A stretch of DNA of 24,667 bases from Lachnospiraceae bacterium. Its GTDB lineage: Bacteria; Bacillota; Clostridia; Lachnospirales; Lachnospiraceae. The stretch covers positions 1 to 24,667 of the forward strand of contig JAILOA010000107.1 of the NCBI GenBank assembly GCA_024691065.1. Reading direction: 5' to 3'. The notes below the pieces were generated by a model that had not been told where the DNA came from, ran no database searches, and worked only from the letters and a program-made list of their open reading frames with translations. Below are positions 17,049-24,667 of this stretch, piece by piece (the first letter of the stretch is position 1; each line of letters starts with the position of its first letter). The position numbers and the translations under genes were made by a program.

Positions 17049-19088
17049 ATGGTAAAACGGATTGTGAGTTTGCTTTTGGCGAACACCCTGATTGTTTCCG
17101 GCTTTGGGCTTTATGATAATGCCAGACATGCAGATGCGGCTATAGTAGCCGCCGCCGCAACACCTACACCGGTTTCATCGTCTGAAGATATTGAAGGTAC
17201 GGTTGAAGAATTAGAACAAGGAGCCGAAATACTGGATGATGAAAATGGTCGAATTTCCTTTTGGGAATGGGATAAGTGTACACCTGCTAATTGGAAAAAG
17301 TTCTTTGGCGATCATGAATTTCATCCTGTAATGCTTGCATATTACGGGTTCAATAAATCAGAACCCTACGGTTTTGTATCTATCTACGGTGATAAATATC
17401 ACTTATTCAGAGGTACCGGTGCTCCTTCGGATTTGGAAAAGTATCCGGACTACATATTTAAAAGTTGTACAAATAACGTCAATACAGGGTGGTTCGATCA
17501 GTTCAGAACAGGATATATGGTGCTGGACGATGATTCAAAACTTTTGAATGGTCATAAAGAATATTTTAATCAGGATCGTTTTTATACAACCGGCGGAACT
17601 ATGGGTGTTTTGTTCTTTAGAAATCCTAAAAATGCAACTACATTCACTTATCCGCAATTTGATATTGCTTTTTCAAGAGCATCTTCAAAAAATAAGCCTG
17701 AAGATATGTCATATTTGGAAATTGGTACAGGTGTTAACAAAAAAGAAGATTATTTCATGTACGTTGACTGTGTAGATAGAGACAGTAGCGATGGCGAGAA
17801 CGGTGAACCATATATTTATTTTGATCATAATTCTCTCAATGATGGATATAGTTCGTTTCGCTGGGCTATGGGAGCTAATTACCTTGAAAAATCCAAGGGC
17901 TCAAATGATATACCTAACAACCTTACAGACAGGTGGTGCTTTTACGGTGTGCCTCCTACAGTAAGCTGGATGTCAAATATTATAGTAAACAACGGTTATA
18001 TGCATCCTATGTACCGTATGCAGCTTCCTATATCTCAACGTTATTATGATGATTGTGAATATGATTTTAATCATTTTAATAGCGATGGTAATGTTAAGAG
18101 GCATTATGAAGATATATTACGTAGTAATGATCTGGCAACCGAATACAAAATGTTTGTTGGTTCCCATCATGTATTAGCCTCAATAAAAGGTGAGAATGGT
18201 GATGAAACATCAGGACAGGGCGGAACTACAACTATCGGTGAAGGACAGATGCTTATAATAGATGATGCAACATTTATAGATTCATCCGGTCATACATCAA
18301 AATCCGAAGGTATTATTCTTCCTGAAACAAGTACAATTATAATTGAAAAAGGCGGAGTTCTTTCGGTTCAAGGCAATTTGATAAATAACGGAACCATTAT
18401 TAATAAGGGTGGTACCATTATTGTTAAAGATGGTGGTTGCATATCACCTTATGCTGCTACATCCGAGGGTATGATTAAATGTTTAGGCGGAGATATGATT
18501 GTTATGCCTGGTGGAAAAGTATTTGCACTCAGTTCGGATAAAGCACAGAATACATCGGAATCTGTTGTAGGTATTTCTTTATTAAGCAGTGATGACGGTG
18601 GTTCATCTTTGATAAACTACGGTTTTGTTGCAAATACCCGTTGTGAAATGGATGCTTCAAGTACAATTGAAAATCGTAATGAGGGAGCATTTCTTTCCGG
18701 CGTAACCAGAGTAACCGATAATAAGCTTTTATATAATTCGGAAATAAATATTTCATCTGAAGGAACAAAAACAACAGTCAAGTGTTCGGATTTAAAAGAT
18801 GTATCATTTTCTTCAAACCCTTATATCGGGATTTTTTCAATAACAAATGATGGTACTCAAAAAGGAACGGTGTTAAATTATTTAAATGCATTTTTCTCAT
18901 ATGTTTATCTGGAGGGTATTTCTCCTGATATCACACCAACACCTAAGCCGCCTAATCCAACTAAAACACCTATTCCGGAAAATGCTACAGGTGGTGCGAT
19001 AGATGAAGAAGATGAAGAAGAGTTTTCCGATTCTTTGGATGTACTGACTCAATTTTCCGGTGTTAATATAATTGAGATGAAATATTAG
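17049..19088 (+). CDS. Secreted beta-rich protein of the T4SS locus, unknown function
   Basis: The ATG at 17049 follows AAAAGGGG by about 7 nt and begins a clear signal peptide (MVKRIVSLLLANTLIVSGFG, cleavage near ADA or AAA); an in-frame ATG at 17013 lacks a ribosome site. The mature part starts with a Thr/Pro linker (ATPTPVSSS), then an aromatic-rich domain of about 330 residues. From about 397 to 545 come short Gly/Asn-rich strands (IIIEKGGVLSVQGNLINNG, IIVKDGG) typical of a right-handed beta-helix. A Pro/Thr linker (about 628-645) and an acidic tail follow. No LPXTG anchor or terminal membrane segment is seen. Lying between the pilin and VirD4 genes, it may be an extracellular T4SS component, such as a pilus-associated adhesin; this is inference. 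Confidence 0.85.
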   Translation: MVKRIVSLLLANTLIVSGFGLYDNARHADAAIVAAAATPTPVSSSEDIEGTVEELEQGAEILDDENGRISFWEWDKCTPANWKKFFGDHEFHPVMLAYYGFNKSEPYGFVSIYGDKYHLFRGTGAPSDLEKYPDYIFKSCTNNVNTGWFDQFRTGYMVLDDDSKLLNGHKEYFNQDRFYTTGGTMGVLFFRNPKNATTFTYPQFDIAFSRASSKNKPEDMSYLEIGTGVNKKEDYFMYVDCVDRDSSDGENGEPYIYFDHNSLNDGYSSFRWAMGANYLEKSKGSNDIPNNLTDRWCFYGVPPTVSWMSNIIVNNGYMHPMYRMQLPISQRYYDDCEYDFNHFNSDGNVKRHYEDILRSNDLATEYKMFVGSHHVLASIKGENGDETSGQGGTTTIGEGQMLIIDDATFIDSSGHTSKSEGIILPETSTIIIEKGGVLSVQGNLINNGTIINKGGTIIVKDGGCISPYAATSEGMIKCLGGDMIVMPGGKVFALSSDKAQNTSESVVGISLLSSDDGGSSLINYGFVANTRCEMDASSTIENRNEGAFLSGVTRVTDNKLLYNSEINISSEGTKTTVKCSDLKDVSFSSNPYIGIFSITNDGTQKGTVLNYLNAFFSYVYLEGISPDITPTPKPPNPTKTPIPENATGGAIDEEDEEEFSDSLDVLTQFSGVNIIEMKY

Positions 19089-19169
19089 GTTTGCATCAGA
19101 TAACTATTGGAAATAAGATATATTAAGTTTATTTTTGTAATTATAATTAAATATAAGTAAAACAATTTA

Positions 19170-19183
19170 TGTAACTGTTTACA
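19170..19183 (+). promoter_or_regulatory. Possible GTTACA-type site upstream of virD4
   Basis: TGTAAC followed by TGTTTACA makes an imperfect inverted repeat 29 bp before the ATG of the VirD4 gene. It shares the half-site of the pilin promoter but not its 11-bp spacing or a well-placed -10. The rest of the 123-bp gap is A/T-rich without a convincing promoter. Confidence 0.3.
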
Positions 19184-19211
19184 AATGGATTTAAAAAAGG
19201 AGATCTGATTT

Positions 19212-21245
19212 ATGAAGCGCGCACATAAAATTGGATTGTATATTTTAATATCTATTTTGGTAGCCGGCATAATTGGATTTGCTCTCAGAGCATTGATTGA
19301 AAACCTTCCTAATGCTATACAGGGAGGCAAGGCTTCAATAGATATTTCCATGTTATTCTCTTGGAGAACATGGGCTTATGGATTAATCGGACTGATAGCG
19401 GTAGCTTTGATTTTTATGCTGTCAGGAAACAATATGGAGCTTATGCTTCATGGTACCGGAAAAGGTTTGCTTGGTAAGAACGGAGACGTCGATGTGGTTA
19501 GAGGATCACTTGAAAACAGCCGTTTCCTTACTGAAAAAGAGAGAGATAAGTACTTCCCTGAGTTTGTTTATAATGGACTTAAGAACTCTAAGTTGGATGG
19601 TATTCCTGTTCGTGCGGTCCTAAATAAAAACAATATGTTGGAAGTTAATTTCCTTCCGGGAGCACATTCGCTTATCATAGGTGCTACCGGTTCCGGTAAA
19701 ACAACAACATTTATAAATCCTATGATTCAGCTCCTGGGAGCTACAAGTGCAGGGAGTTCTATGATTATGACTGACCCTAAGGGTGAGCTTTTTGACCTGC
19801 ATTCCAAGTTTCTTGTATCCAGAGGCTACAAGGTTCTTTTACTTGACCTTCGTGATACTTACTCATCTTCAAGATGGAATCCGCTTGGTGGAATCTGGGA
19901 TATGTATCAGGAGTACATTGAGGCCGGAAAAGGAATCAAGTTCCACAAGGATAGTATGGATAAGTACCCTGATCTCAGAAGAATTGATGGCGATGCAGAG
20001 CCGGGCGAGCCTTGGGTTGAGTGGAGAGGAATAGCTTATGCGGATCCTTCACACTGCCAGGACGATGTATCTGTTACATGCCAGCAAATTTACGATGAAA
20101 TGTATGAAGATTTAAATGACCTTGTCTCGGTTATATGTCCTATCGAGAACGAGAAGGATCCTGTTTGGGAGAAGGGCGCGCGCTCAATTATTATGAGTAC
20201 CTGTCTCGCAATGCTTGAGGATTCCGAGGACGAAAGACTGGGAATGAGCAAGGATAAATTTAATTTCTTTAACATAAACAAAGCGCTTACGAACTCTGAA
20301 AATGAGTTCCAGGCATTAAAAGAATATTTTGAAGGAAGAAGTAAATTGTCACAGGCCTTTACATTATCAAGACAGGTTCTTTCGGCGGCAGATACAACAC
20401 TTTCTTCTTATATGTCAATTACATTTGACAAGCTCAATATGTTTAATGACCGTGGTCTTTGCGGATTAACAAGTGCAACCGATGTTGAAGCAGAAAAGTT
20501 CGCTGACCAGCCAACGGCCCTATTTATGAAAATACCTGATGAAAAAGATACAAGACACGGACTTGCAGCCGTATTTATACTTTGTATGTATAAAGCACTT
20601 ATCAAGGTTGCTTCCGCTAGAGAAGATTTATCACTTCCAAGAAATGTATACTTCATCCTCGACGAGTTTGGTAATATGCCTAAGATAGAGAAATTCGATA
20701 AGATGATTACCGTAGGTCGTTCGAGAAAAATCTGGTTCAATATGGTAGTTCAGTCTTACTCACAGTTAAACAACGTATATGGTGAAAAAGTAGCCGATAT
20801 CGTTAAGTCAAACTGTGGTATGAAAATGTTCATCGGTTCCAATGATATCGGTACCTGCGAAGAGTTCTCAAAGCTCTGCGGTAATATGACGGTTCGTACC
20901 ACATCGACATCTTCGGCAATCGGAGCGAAGGCAGGAGATATAAATCTTTCTTCACAAACTCAGGTAAGACCTCTTATATATCCTTCTGAATTACAGATGC
21001 TTAACAATAAGGAGAGTACCGGTAATGCAATTGTAGTTACCTTCGGTAACTTCCCGCTTAAGACTAAGTATACACCAAGTTATCTCTGTCCGTTCTATCA
21101 GATGGGACGTATGGATATGGATGAGTTAAGAAGCCATATGTTCAGGGCAGATGAAGTTTATTACGACCTGGAGGAGAGAAATGAGATAGTTCTCGATAAG
21201 AGCTCGGAAGAAGAGGAAGATTCGGATGAGTTCCAGATTGCATAG
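19212..21245 (+). CDS. virD4: VirD4/TraG-type T4SS coupling ATPase
   Basis: AAAAAAGGAG precedes the ATG by 8 nt. Two N-terminal membrane segments (about 7-27 and 53-71) anchor a cytoplasmic ATPase. Walker A is GATGSGKTT (157-165) and Walker B is VYFILDEFGNMP with Asp484-Glu485. The conserved T4SS-DNA_transf landmarks MTDPKGEL, PTALFMKIPDE and VVQSYSQL are present. The length, 677 residues, is usual for the family. It recruits substrates (relaxase-DNA or proteins) to the channel and powers transfer. The C terminus is acidic (SSEEEEDSDEF), as is common in Gram-positive coupling proteins, where the tail can affect substrate choice. No relaxase gene is visible nearby. Confidence 0.95.
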   Translation: MKRAHKIGLYILISILVAGIIGFALRALIENLPNAIQGGKASIDISMLFSWRTWAYGLIGLIAVALIFMLSGNNMELMLHGTGKGLLGKNGDVDVVRGSLENSRFLTEKERDKYFPEFVYNGLKNSKLDGIPVRAVLNKNNMLEVNFLPGAHSLIIGATGSGKTTTFINPMIQLLGATSAGSSMIMTDPKGELFDLHSKFLVSRGYKVLLLDLRDTYSSSRWNPLGGIWDMYQEYIEAGKGIKFHKDSMDKYPDLRRIDGDAEPGEPWVEWRGIAYADPSHCQDDVSVTCQQIYDEMYEDLNDLVSVICPIENEKDPVWEKGARSIIMSTCLAMLEDSEDERLGMSKDKFNFFNINKALTNSENEFQALKEYFEGRSKLSQAFTLSRQVLSAADTTLSSYMSITFDKLNMFNDRGLCGLTSATDVEAEKFADQPTALFMKIPDEKDTRHGLAAVFILCMYKALIKVASAREDLSLPRNVYFILDEFGNMPKIEKFDKMITVGRSRKIWFNMVVQSYSQLNNVYGEKVADIVKSNCGMKMFIGSNDIGTCEEFSKLCGNMTVRTTSTSSAIGAKAGDINLSSQTQVRPLIYPSELQMLNNKESTGNAIVVTFGNFPLKTKYTPSYLCPFYQMGRMDMDELRSHMFRADEVYYDLEERNEIVLDKSSEEEEDSDEFQIA

Positions 21246-21322
21246 TGTCTTGTGGATGGGACGATACATTTACCTATTAAACCGGGATTTATGCAGTACA
21301 TAAATATAAATAGGGGTTAGAT

Positions 21323-22285
21323 ATGAAAAGAAGCATTGTTTTATGTATATTATTTATACTTTCAGTCTGTTGTTTCAATAAAAAAGCGCTTGCTGCAGGT
21401 GAAGGCGTGGGGATTGATTTTGGATATACCGGTCCCATAGATCGCTACACCGGTGAGCCTATAAATGATGAATCGGATACTATGGTTTCAGGTTCGGTTA
21501 CACTTAGTGATGGTACATCTTATGATATGGATTCACATATGTTTGTGTTCAGTGTTTCCGGAGAGAAATTTAACTGTAGTGTTGCAGATGGAATGGTAGT
21601 TACGGAAAGTGTTACATTCGATTCGGCCAGTAGCAGCAATTTTGCGGTTTACAAGGATGGAAAGAAGCTTGAAGCTGATGTGGAAGAGGTTGATGAACCT
21701 GGAAAATACAGCGTTGTATTGTCTTCAAATCAGCAGAGTGATCAGGTGATGACTTTTCAGATAGTGAATAATATTACAGGAAAGCTTAATTATTACCGTT
21801 TACCGGCAAACTTTGAGGTGACAAGCGTAGATAAAGACGGTGAAATATTTGATACCACTACTACAAGAGTGGATTTATCAAAAGAAGGTTCATATGAAAT
21901 TAATTATATCTGTACTGCCACCGAGATAGCTTACAGATTGGCAGTTACGATTGATCATACTCCGCCTGTTATTGTTTTTAACGGAGTTGATAAGAAAAAT
22001 CTTGCAAGAGGACCTGTTACCATAGAGGGAATTGATGCCAATGATAAGGTTGTTATAACACGGGGCGATGATACTGTAAGATTAGATAGTAAATCACGTC
22101 TTACAGATAGTGGTTATTATGAGGTTTCAATTAGTGACGAAGCCGGAAATACAGTTAATAAGAGTTTTAGAATATTATTATATTTTAATATACAGGCTTG
22201 GATATTTTTTGCAATAGTAATAGTATTGGTAATTGGAGTAGCAGTTACTCTTTATATTTCAAAGAAGAAGCTTAGAGTTAGATAG
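21323..22285 (+). CDS. Membrane-anchored extracellular protein with Ig-like domain
   Basis: AGGGG lies a few bases before the ATG. Signal peptide: MKRSIVLCILFILSVCCF, cleavage near ALA-AGE. The ectodomain runs to about residue 285; its last part (about 209-282) has the beta-strand pattern of bacterial Ig-like domains (HTPPVIVFNGV, GPVTIEGIDANDKV, GYYEVSISDEAGNTV). One membrane segment (about 289-312) is followed by a short basic tail (SKKKLRVR). The expected topology is outside domain, one TM, inside tail. It lies between VirD4 and the VirB6-like gene in an apparent operon, so a structural or cell-wall-spanning T4SS part is likely; the exact role is unknown. Confidence 0.85.
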   Translation: MKRSIVLCILFILSVCCFNKKALAAGEGVGIDFGYTGPIDRYTGEPINDESDTMVSGSVTLSDGTSYDMDSHMFVFSVSGEKFNCSVADGMVVTESVTFDSASSSNFAVYKDGKKLEADVEEVDEPGKYSVVLSSNQQSDQVMTFQIVNNITGKLNYYRLPANFEVTSVDKDGEIFDTTTTRVDLSKEGSYEINYICTATEIAYRLAVTIDHTPPVIVFNGVDKKNLARGPVTIEGIDANDKVVITRGDDTVRLDSKSRLTDSGYYEVSISDEAGNTVNKSFRILLYFNIQAWIFFAIVIVLVIGVAVTLYISKKKLRVR

Positions 22286-22319
22286 CCTATAATAACGTAT
22301 TTGAAAAAGGAGTATGCCT

Positions 22320-24617
22320 ATGTTTGGAATTGACTTAGGTTCGGAAGTACTGAATATGGTGGGCAGCGTAATCGATAAGATTATGGAGTACACAGTATAC
22401 AGGGCTCTATGGGGATTAGAGGTTGCCGCACTGTGGCTAATGTCTATCCTTGAAGACATTATGATAGTATTTACCGGTGAACAAGAGGTAACATACAACG
22501 GTAGTAAAAGTGTACTTATAAATGTCTTTTTTTATAACAGTAAAATAAGAGGTATATACACCGGTATCGCTATGATAGGCGTTGTTTTTGCATTTGCATT
22601 CGCTATATTGGCAGTTATAAGAAAGATACTTGATGTAAGAGGAAAACAGCAAAATGTTACCTTAGGTACTATTTTAGGTAATTTGTTTAAAAGTATACTT
22701 CTTATTTTTGGTATGAATGCAATTATGTTGGTAGTACTGACAAGTACAAATGTCCTTATTCAGCAGGTTTCGTATTCTATAAAAAATGCAGAAAACTTTA
22801 ATAAAGGTGCAAATTATAAAAAGTTTACCGATGAAGAATTTGCTGCTATGGGACGAGTGCTAAATACCATCGGTAATTATTCGCTAAATCCTTCTTATAG
22901 GTCAAGATATAATCTGAATGCATGTTATAACGATATAAGATCGGATTTAATATATTTAGATGATGAAGGAGTATTTAATTATAATTATAAGACGGTAGAT
23001 GCAGCAACCGAACAAGAAATACCTACGTGGCAAAGTGTTATTCAAAAGCTTGCTACGGGATATGATTTTAGAAAGGAAATTACTCTGGATAATTATGATG
23101 AAGGATTGACCAATGCTCTTTTGGATGCTATGGAACTTATGAAGGCAGATCCGAATATTGTAGCTTTGGAGGATTACGAAAGAACAAATGAAACCATCAA
23201 AGATGTAAAGGTACCTTTAGACAGGTTGATATACATCGCCGGAACGATGGGTTCTGTAGGAGGTTATGCCGCAGCCAGAAATGATTCATATAACCAGGAG
23301 CCGGGATTTACAGATGCAGTAAGAGGTCCTTTCTATTATGGAGATAAAGACATATATAAGTATGATACAGTTTTGGAATATTTCTATGTTGATACTTTGC
23401 ATCATAATTACTTTATGGTTTATATTTGCTTATTCGGTATGATTATGGAATTTATTGTAATTATATTGAATTGTGCGGTTCGTATATTTAACCTTATAGC
23501 ATTATATGTAGCTTCGCCTATAGTAATTGCGGCTATACCGCTGGATGACGGAGCCAAGTTTAAACAATGGACAATAGCTTTTACCGTACAGCTTCTTGGA
23601 GTTGTGGGAATGGTAATATCCATAAGATTGTTTTACGTATTCCTTCCGGTAATATGGAGTCCTAATCTAAAAATAGGAAGTAATATAATAACAGATATAG
23701 TTGCCAAAGGCATATTAATGTACTGTGCCTGTGATGCTGTTAGTAAGGTAAACGGTATATTTAATGGTATCTTAGCTGATAGTGCCGGTATGCAGGCTAT
23801 TTCAGCAGGTGATATGAGAAGATCATTCGCAGACTCCAGAGTCGGTGCTGCCCTTGGATCAGGTTTACAAACTATGAAGAGTATAGGTGCTGACAAGGGT
23901 ATTGATAAGCTGAGAAAGATGATGAGCGGCGGCGGAGGCGGCGGAGGCGCCGCCGACAAGGAAAAAGCCAACAAGCAAGCCCTCAAAGAACAAGAAAAGC
24001 AAACGAAGCAAAAAGCCCAGAACAAAAAAGATTATACCAAGCTTAAGAATGATGTAGAATTTGCCAAGCAGCATGGTATGCTTGCAAGCAACGGTAAAAA
24101 GGTTGGCAAGCGTGAGATTACCAAAATGGAAAATGCTATGGGCTTTATGGAAAAGGGACATGATTTAAAGATGGCTATGGCTATGGCTGATGCTAAGATG
24201 GCAGAAGACAGAAGGACTAATGTTCCACCGGATAGAAATAAAGCATATCTTGAAGCCAAGAAGATGTCACCGGATGATTATAAGAGACAGAAGTTCAATG
24301 CTGGAATAATTGCTCAAACAGGTCAGGATATCAATGGTAATGCGGTCGGAAGGAAAGAACTTAACCAGATGAATGAGACATTGAGACAATATGAACATAT
24401 TCATAATATTTCTCAAAATCAGCCGGGAAATCAGCCGGGAAATCAGCCGGGAAATCAACCGTTAAATCAGCCGGGAAATCAACCGGGAAATCAACCGGGA
24501 AATCAACCGGGAAATCAACCACCGTTAAATCAACCACCGTTAATGCAACCGGGAAATCAGCCGCCTGACGATAATGCGGTACCACCGTTGCCAAGCAGAG
24601 ATAATAATCAAGTATAA
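22320..24617 (+). CDS. VirB6/TrbL-like T4SS channel protein
   Basis: ATG codons stand at 22314 and 22320. AAGGAG (22307-22312) is 7 nt from the second but only 1 nt from the first, so 22320 is chosen (765 residues). Hydrophobic segments lie at about 22-50, 75-100, 110-143, 362-408 and 413-443, with more near 450-475. A large soluble loop lies between about 145 and 360. The pattern and motifs (YVASPIVIAAIPLDDG, FKQWTIAFTVQLLG) fit TrbL/VirB6 proteins of Gram-positive conjugative elements. A poly-Gly stretch (23927-23953) leads to a Lys/Gln/Met-rich cytoplasmic region and then a QPGN repeat tail. It would form part of the inner-membrane channel. The long tail is unusual for VirB6 but known for extended forms. 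Confidence 0.85.
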   Translation: MFGIDLGSEVLNMVGSVIDKIMEYTVYRALWGLEVAALWLMSILEDIMIVFTGEQEVTYNGSKSVLINVFFYNSKIRGIYTGIAMIGVVFAFAFAILAVIRKILDVRGKQQNVTLGTILGNLFKSILLIFGMNAIMLVVLTSTNVLIQQVSYSIKNAENFNKGANYKKFTDEEFAAMGRVLNTIGNYSLNPSYRSRYNLNACYNDIRSDLIYLDDEGVFNYNYKTVDAATEQEIPTWQSVIQKLATGYDFRKEITLDNYDEGLTNALLDAMELMKADPNIVALEDYERTNETIKDVKVPLDRLIYIAGTMGSVGGYAAARNDSYNQEPGFTDAVRGPFYYGDKDIYKYDTVLEYFYVDTLHHNYFMVYICLFGMIMEFIVIILNCAVRIFNLIALYVASPIVIAAIPLDDGAKFKQWTIAFTVQLLGVVGMVISIRLFYVFLPVIWSPNLKIGSNIITDIVAKGILMYCACDAVSKVNGIFNGILADSAGMQAISAGDMRRSFADSRVGAALGSGLQTMKSIGADKGIDKLRKMMSGGGGGGGAADKEKANKQALKEQEKQTKQKAQNKKDYTKLKNDVEFAKQHGMLASNGKKVGKREITKMENAMGFMEKGHDLKMAMAMADAKMAEDRRTNVPPDRNKAYLEAKKMSPDDYKRQKFNAGIIAQTGQDINGNAVGRKELNQMNETLRQYEHIHNISQNQPGNQPGNQPGNQPLNQPGNQPGNQPGNQPGNQPPLNQPPLMQPGNQPPDDNAVPPLPSRDNNQV
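24420..24566 (+). repeat. 12-bp repeats encoding QPGN at the VirB6-like C terminus
   Basis: Eight QPGN units plus one QPLN and longer QPPLN, QPPLM and QPPDD variants follow one another in frame. The DNA unit is CARCCGGGAAAT. The near-identity of units suggests slippage-driven length variation. It would make a flexible, proline-rich cytoplasmic or surface tail. Confidence 0.9.
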
Positions 24618-24667
24618 CGCTAAAGCGTTTAGGTGGTGACATAAATAATAACTAATAAACCGTACCG
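24618..24667 (+). other. Window tail: small hairpin and ribosome-site-like AGGTGG
   Basis: AACGC (24616-24620) can pair with GCGTT (24625-24629). AGGTGG follows, suggesting a next gene in the operon, but I see no credible ATG, GTG or TTG start with an open frame before the edge. Confidence 0.3.

Noticed and set aside
24420..24566. CRISPR-like array
   Set aside because: The 12-bp units are contiguous, in frame and without unique spacers; they are coding repeats. The same holds for the 57-bp units at 908-1135.
19212..24617. Definite call of an integrative conjugative element
   Set aside because: No relaxase, integrase, excisionase, oriT or attachment site can be seen in this window, so conjugation cannot be claimed.

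Overview
The window reads as chromosome, or a large integrated element, of an AT-rich Gram-positive anaerobe of the Clostridia. Lachnospiraceae is my best guess, from the two-component proteins (response regulator with an SARP/OmpR-type effector domain, LytS-like kinase) and the Gram-positive style of the type IV secretion (T4SS) genes. This placement is inference. Every credible gene is on the + strand; I see no RNA gene, transposase, integrase, relaxase or CRISPR array.

Layout. (1) 2-9268: the 3' part of one enormous gene, open to the left edge, encoding at least 3088 residues. Asn-rich, partly prion-like linkers with NPF motifs alternate with folded regions, one of which carries a papain-like Cys/His/Asp triad. 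(2) 9269-12616: a promoter with a distinctive upstream site, a 20-bp leader hairpin, and a gene for a soluble, charged, about 1061-residue protein of unknown function. (3) 12617-16161: a signalling block made of a response regulator, a six-TM protein and a LytS-type histidine kinase. (4) 16162-24617: a T4SS block made of a VirB2-like pilin behind a dense GTTACA array, a secreted beta-rich protein, the VirD4 coupling ATPase, a membrane-anchored Ig-like protein and a VirB6/TrbL-like channel protein. VirB4 and other T4SS parts would be expected just downstream.

How they may work together. The promoters of the 1061-residue protein and of the pilin are nearly identical over about 36 bp: two GTWACNC heptamers 11 bp apart, 9 bp upstream of an extended -10. 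Tandem direct repeats at 11-bp pitch just upstream of -10 are how SARP activators bind, and the window encodes a regulator with that kind of domain. The proposed model is that a membrane kinase system switches on a T4SS together with large companion proteins, which are candidate effectors or machine components. Both large proteins have basic C termini ending in GR(G/S)L. With no relaxase in view and a protease-like domain in the giant neighbour, protein delivery is as plausible as DNA conjugation. The model is inference; the promoter match, triad spacing, motifs and gene order are seen directly.
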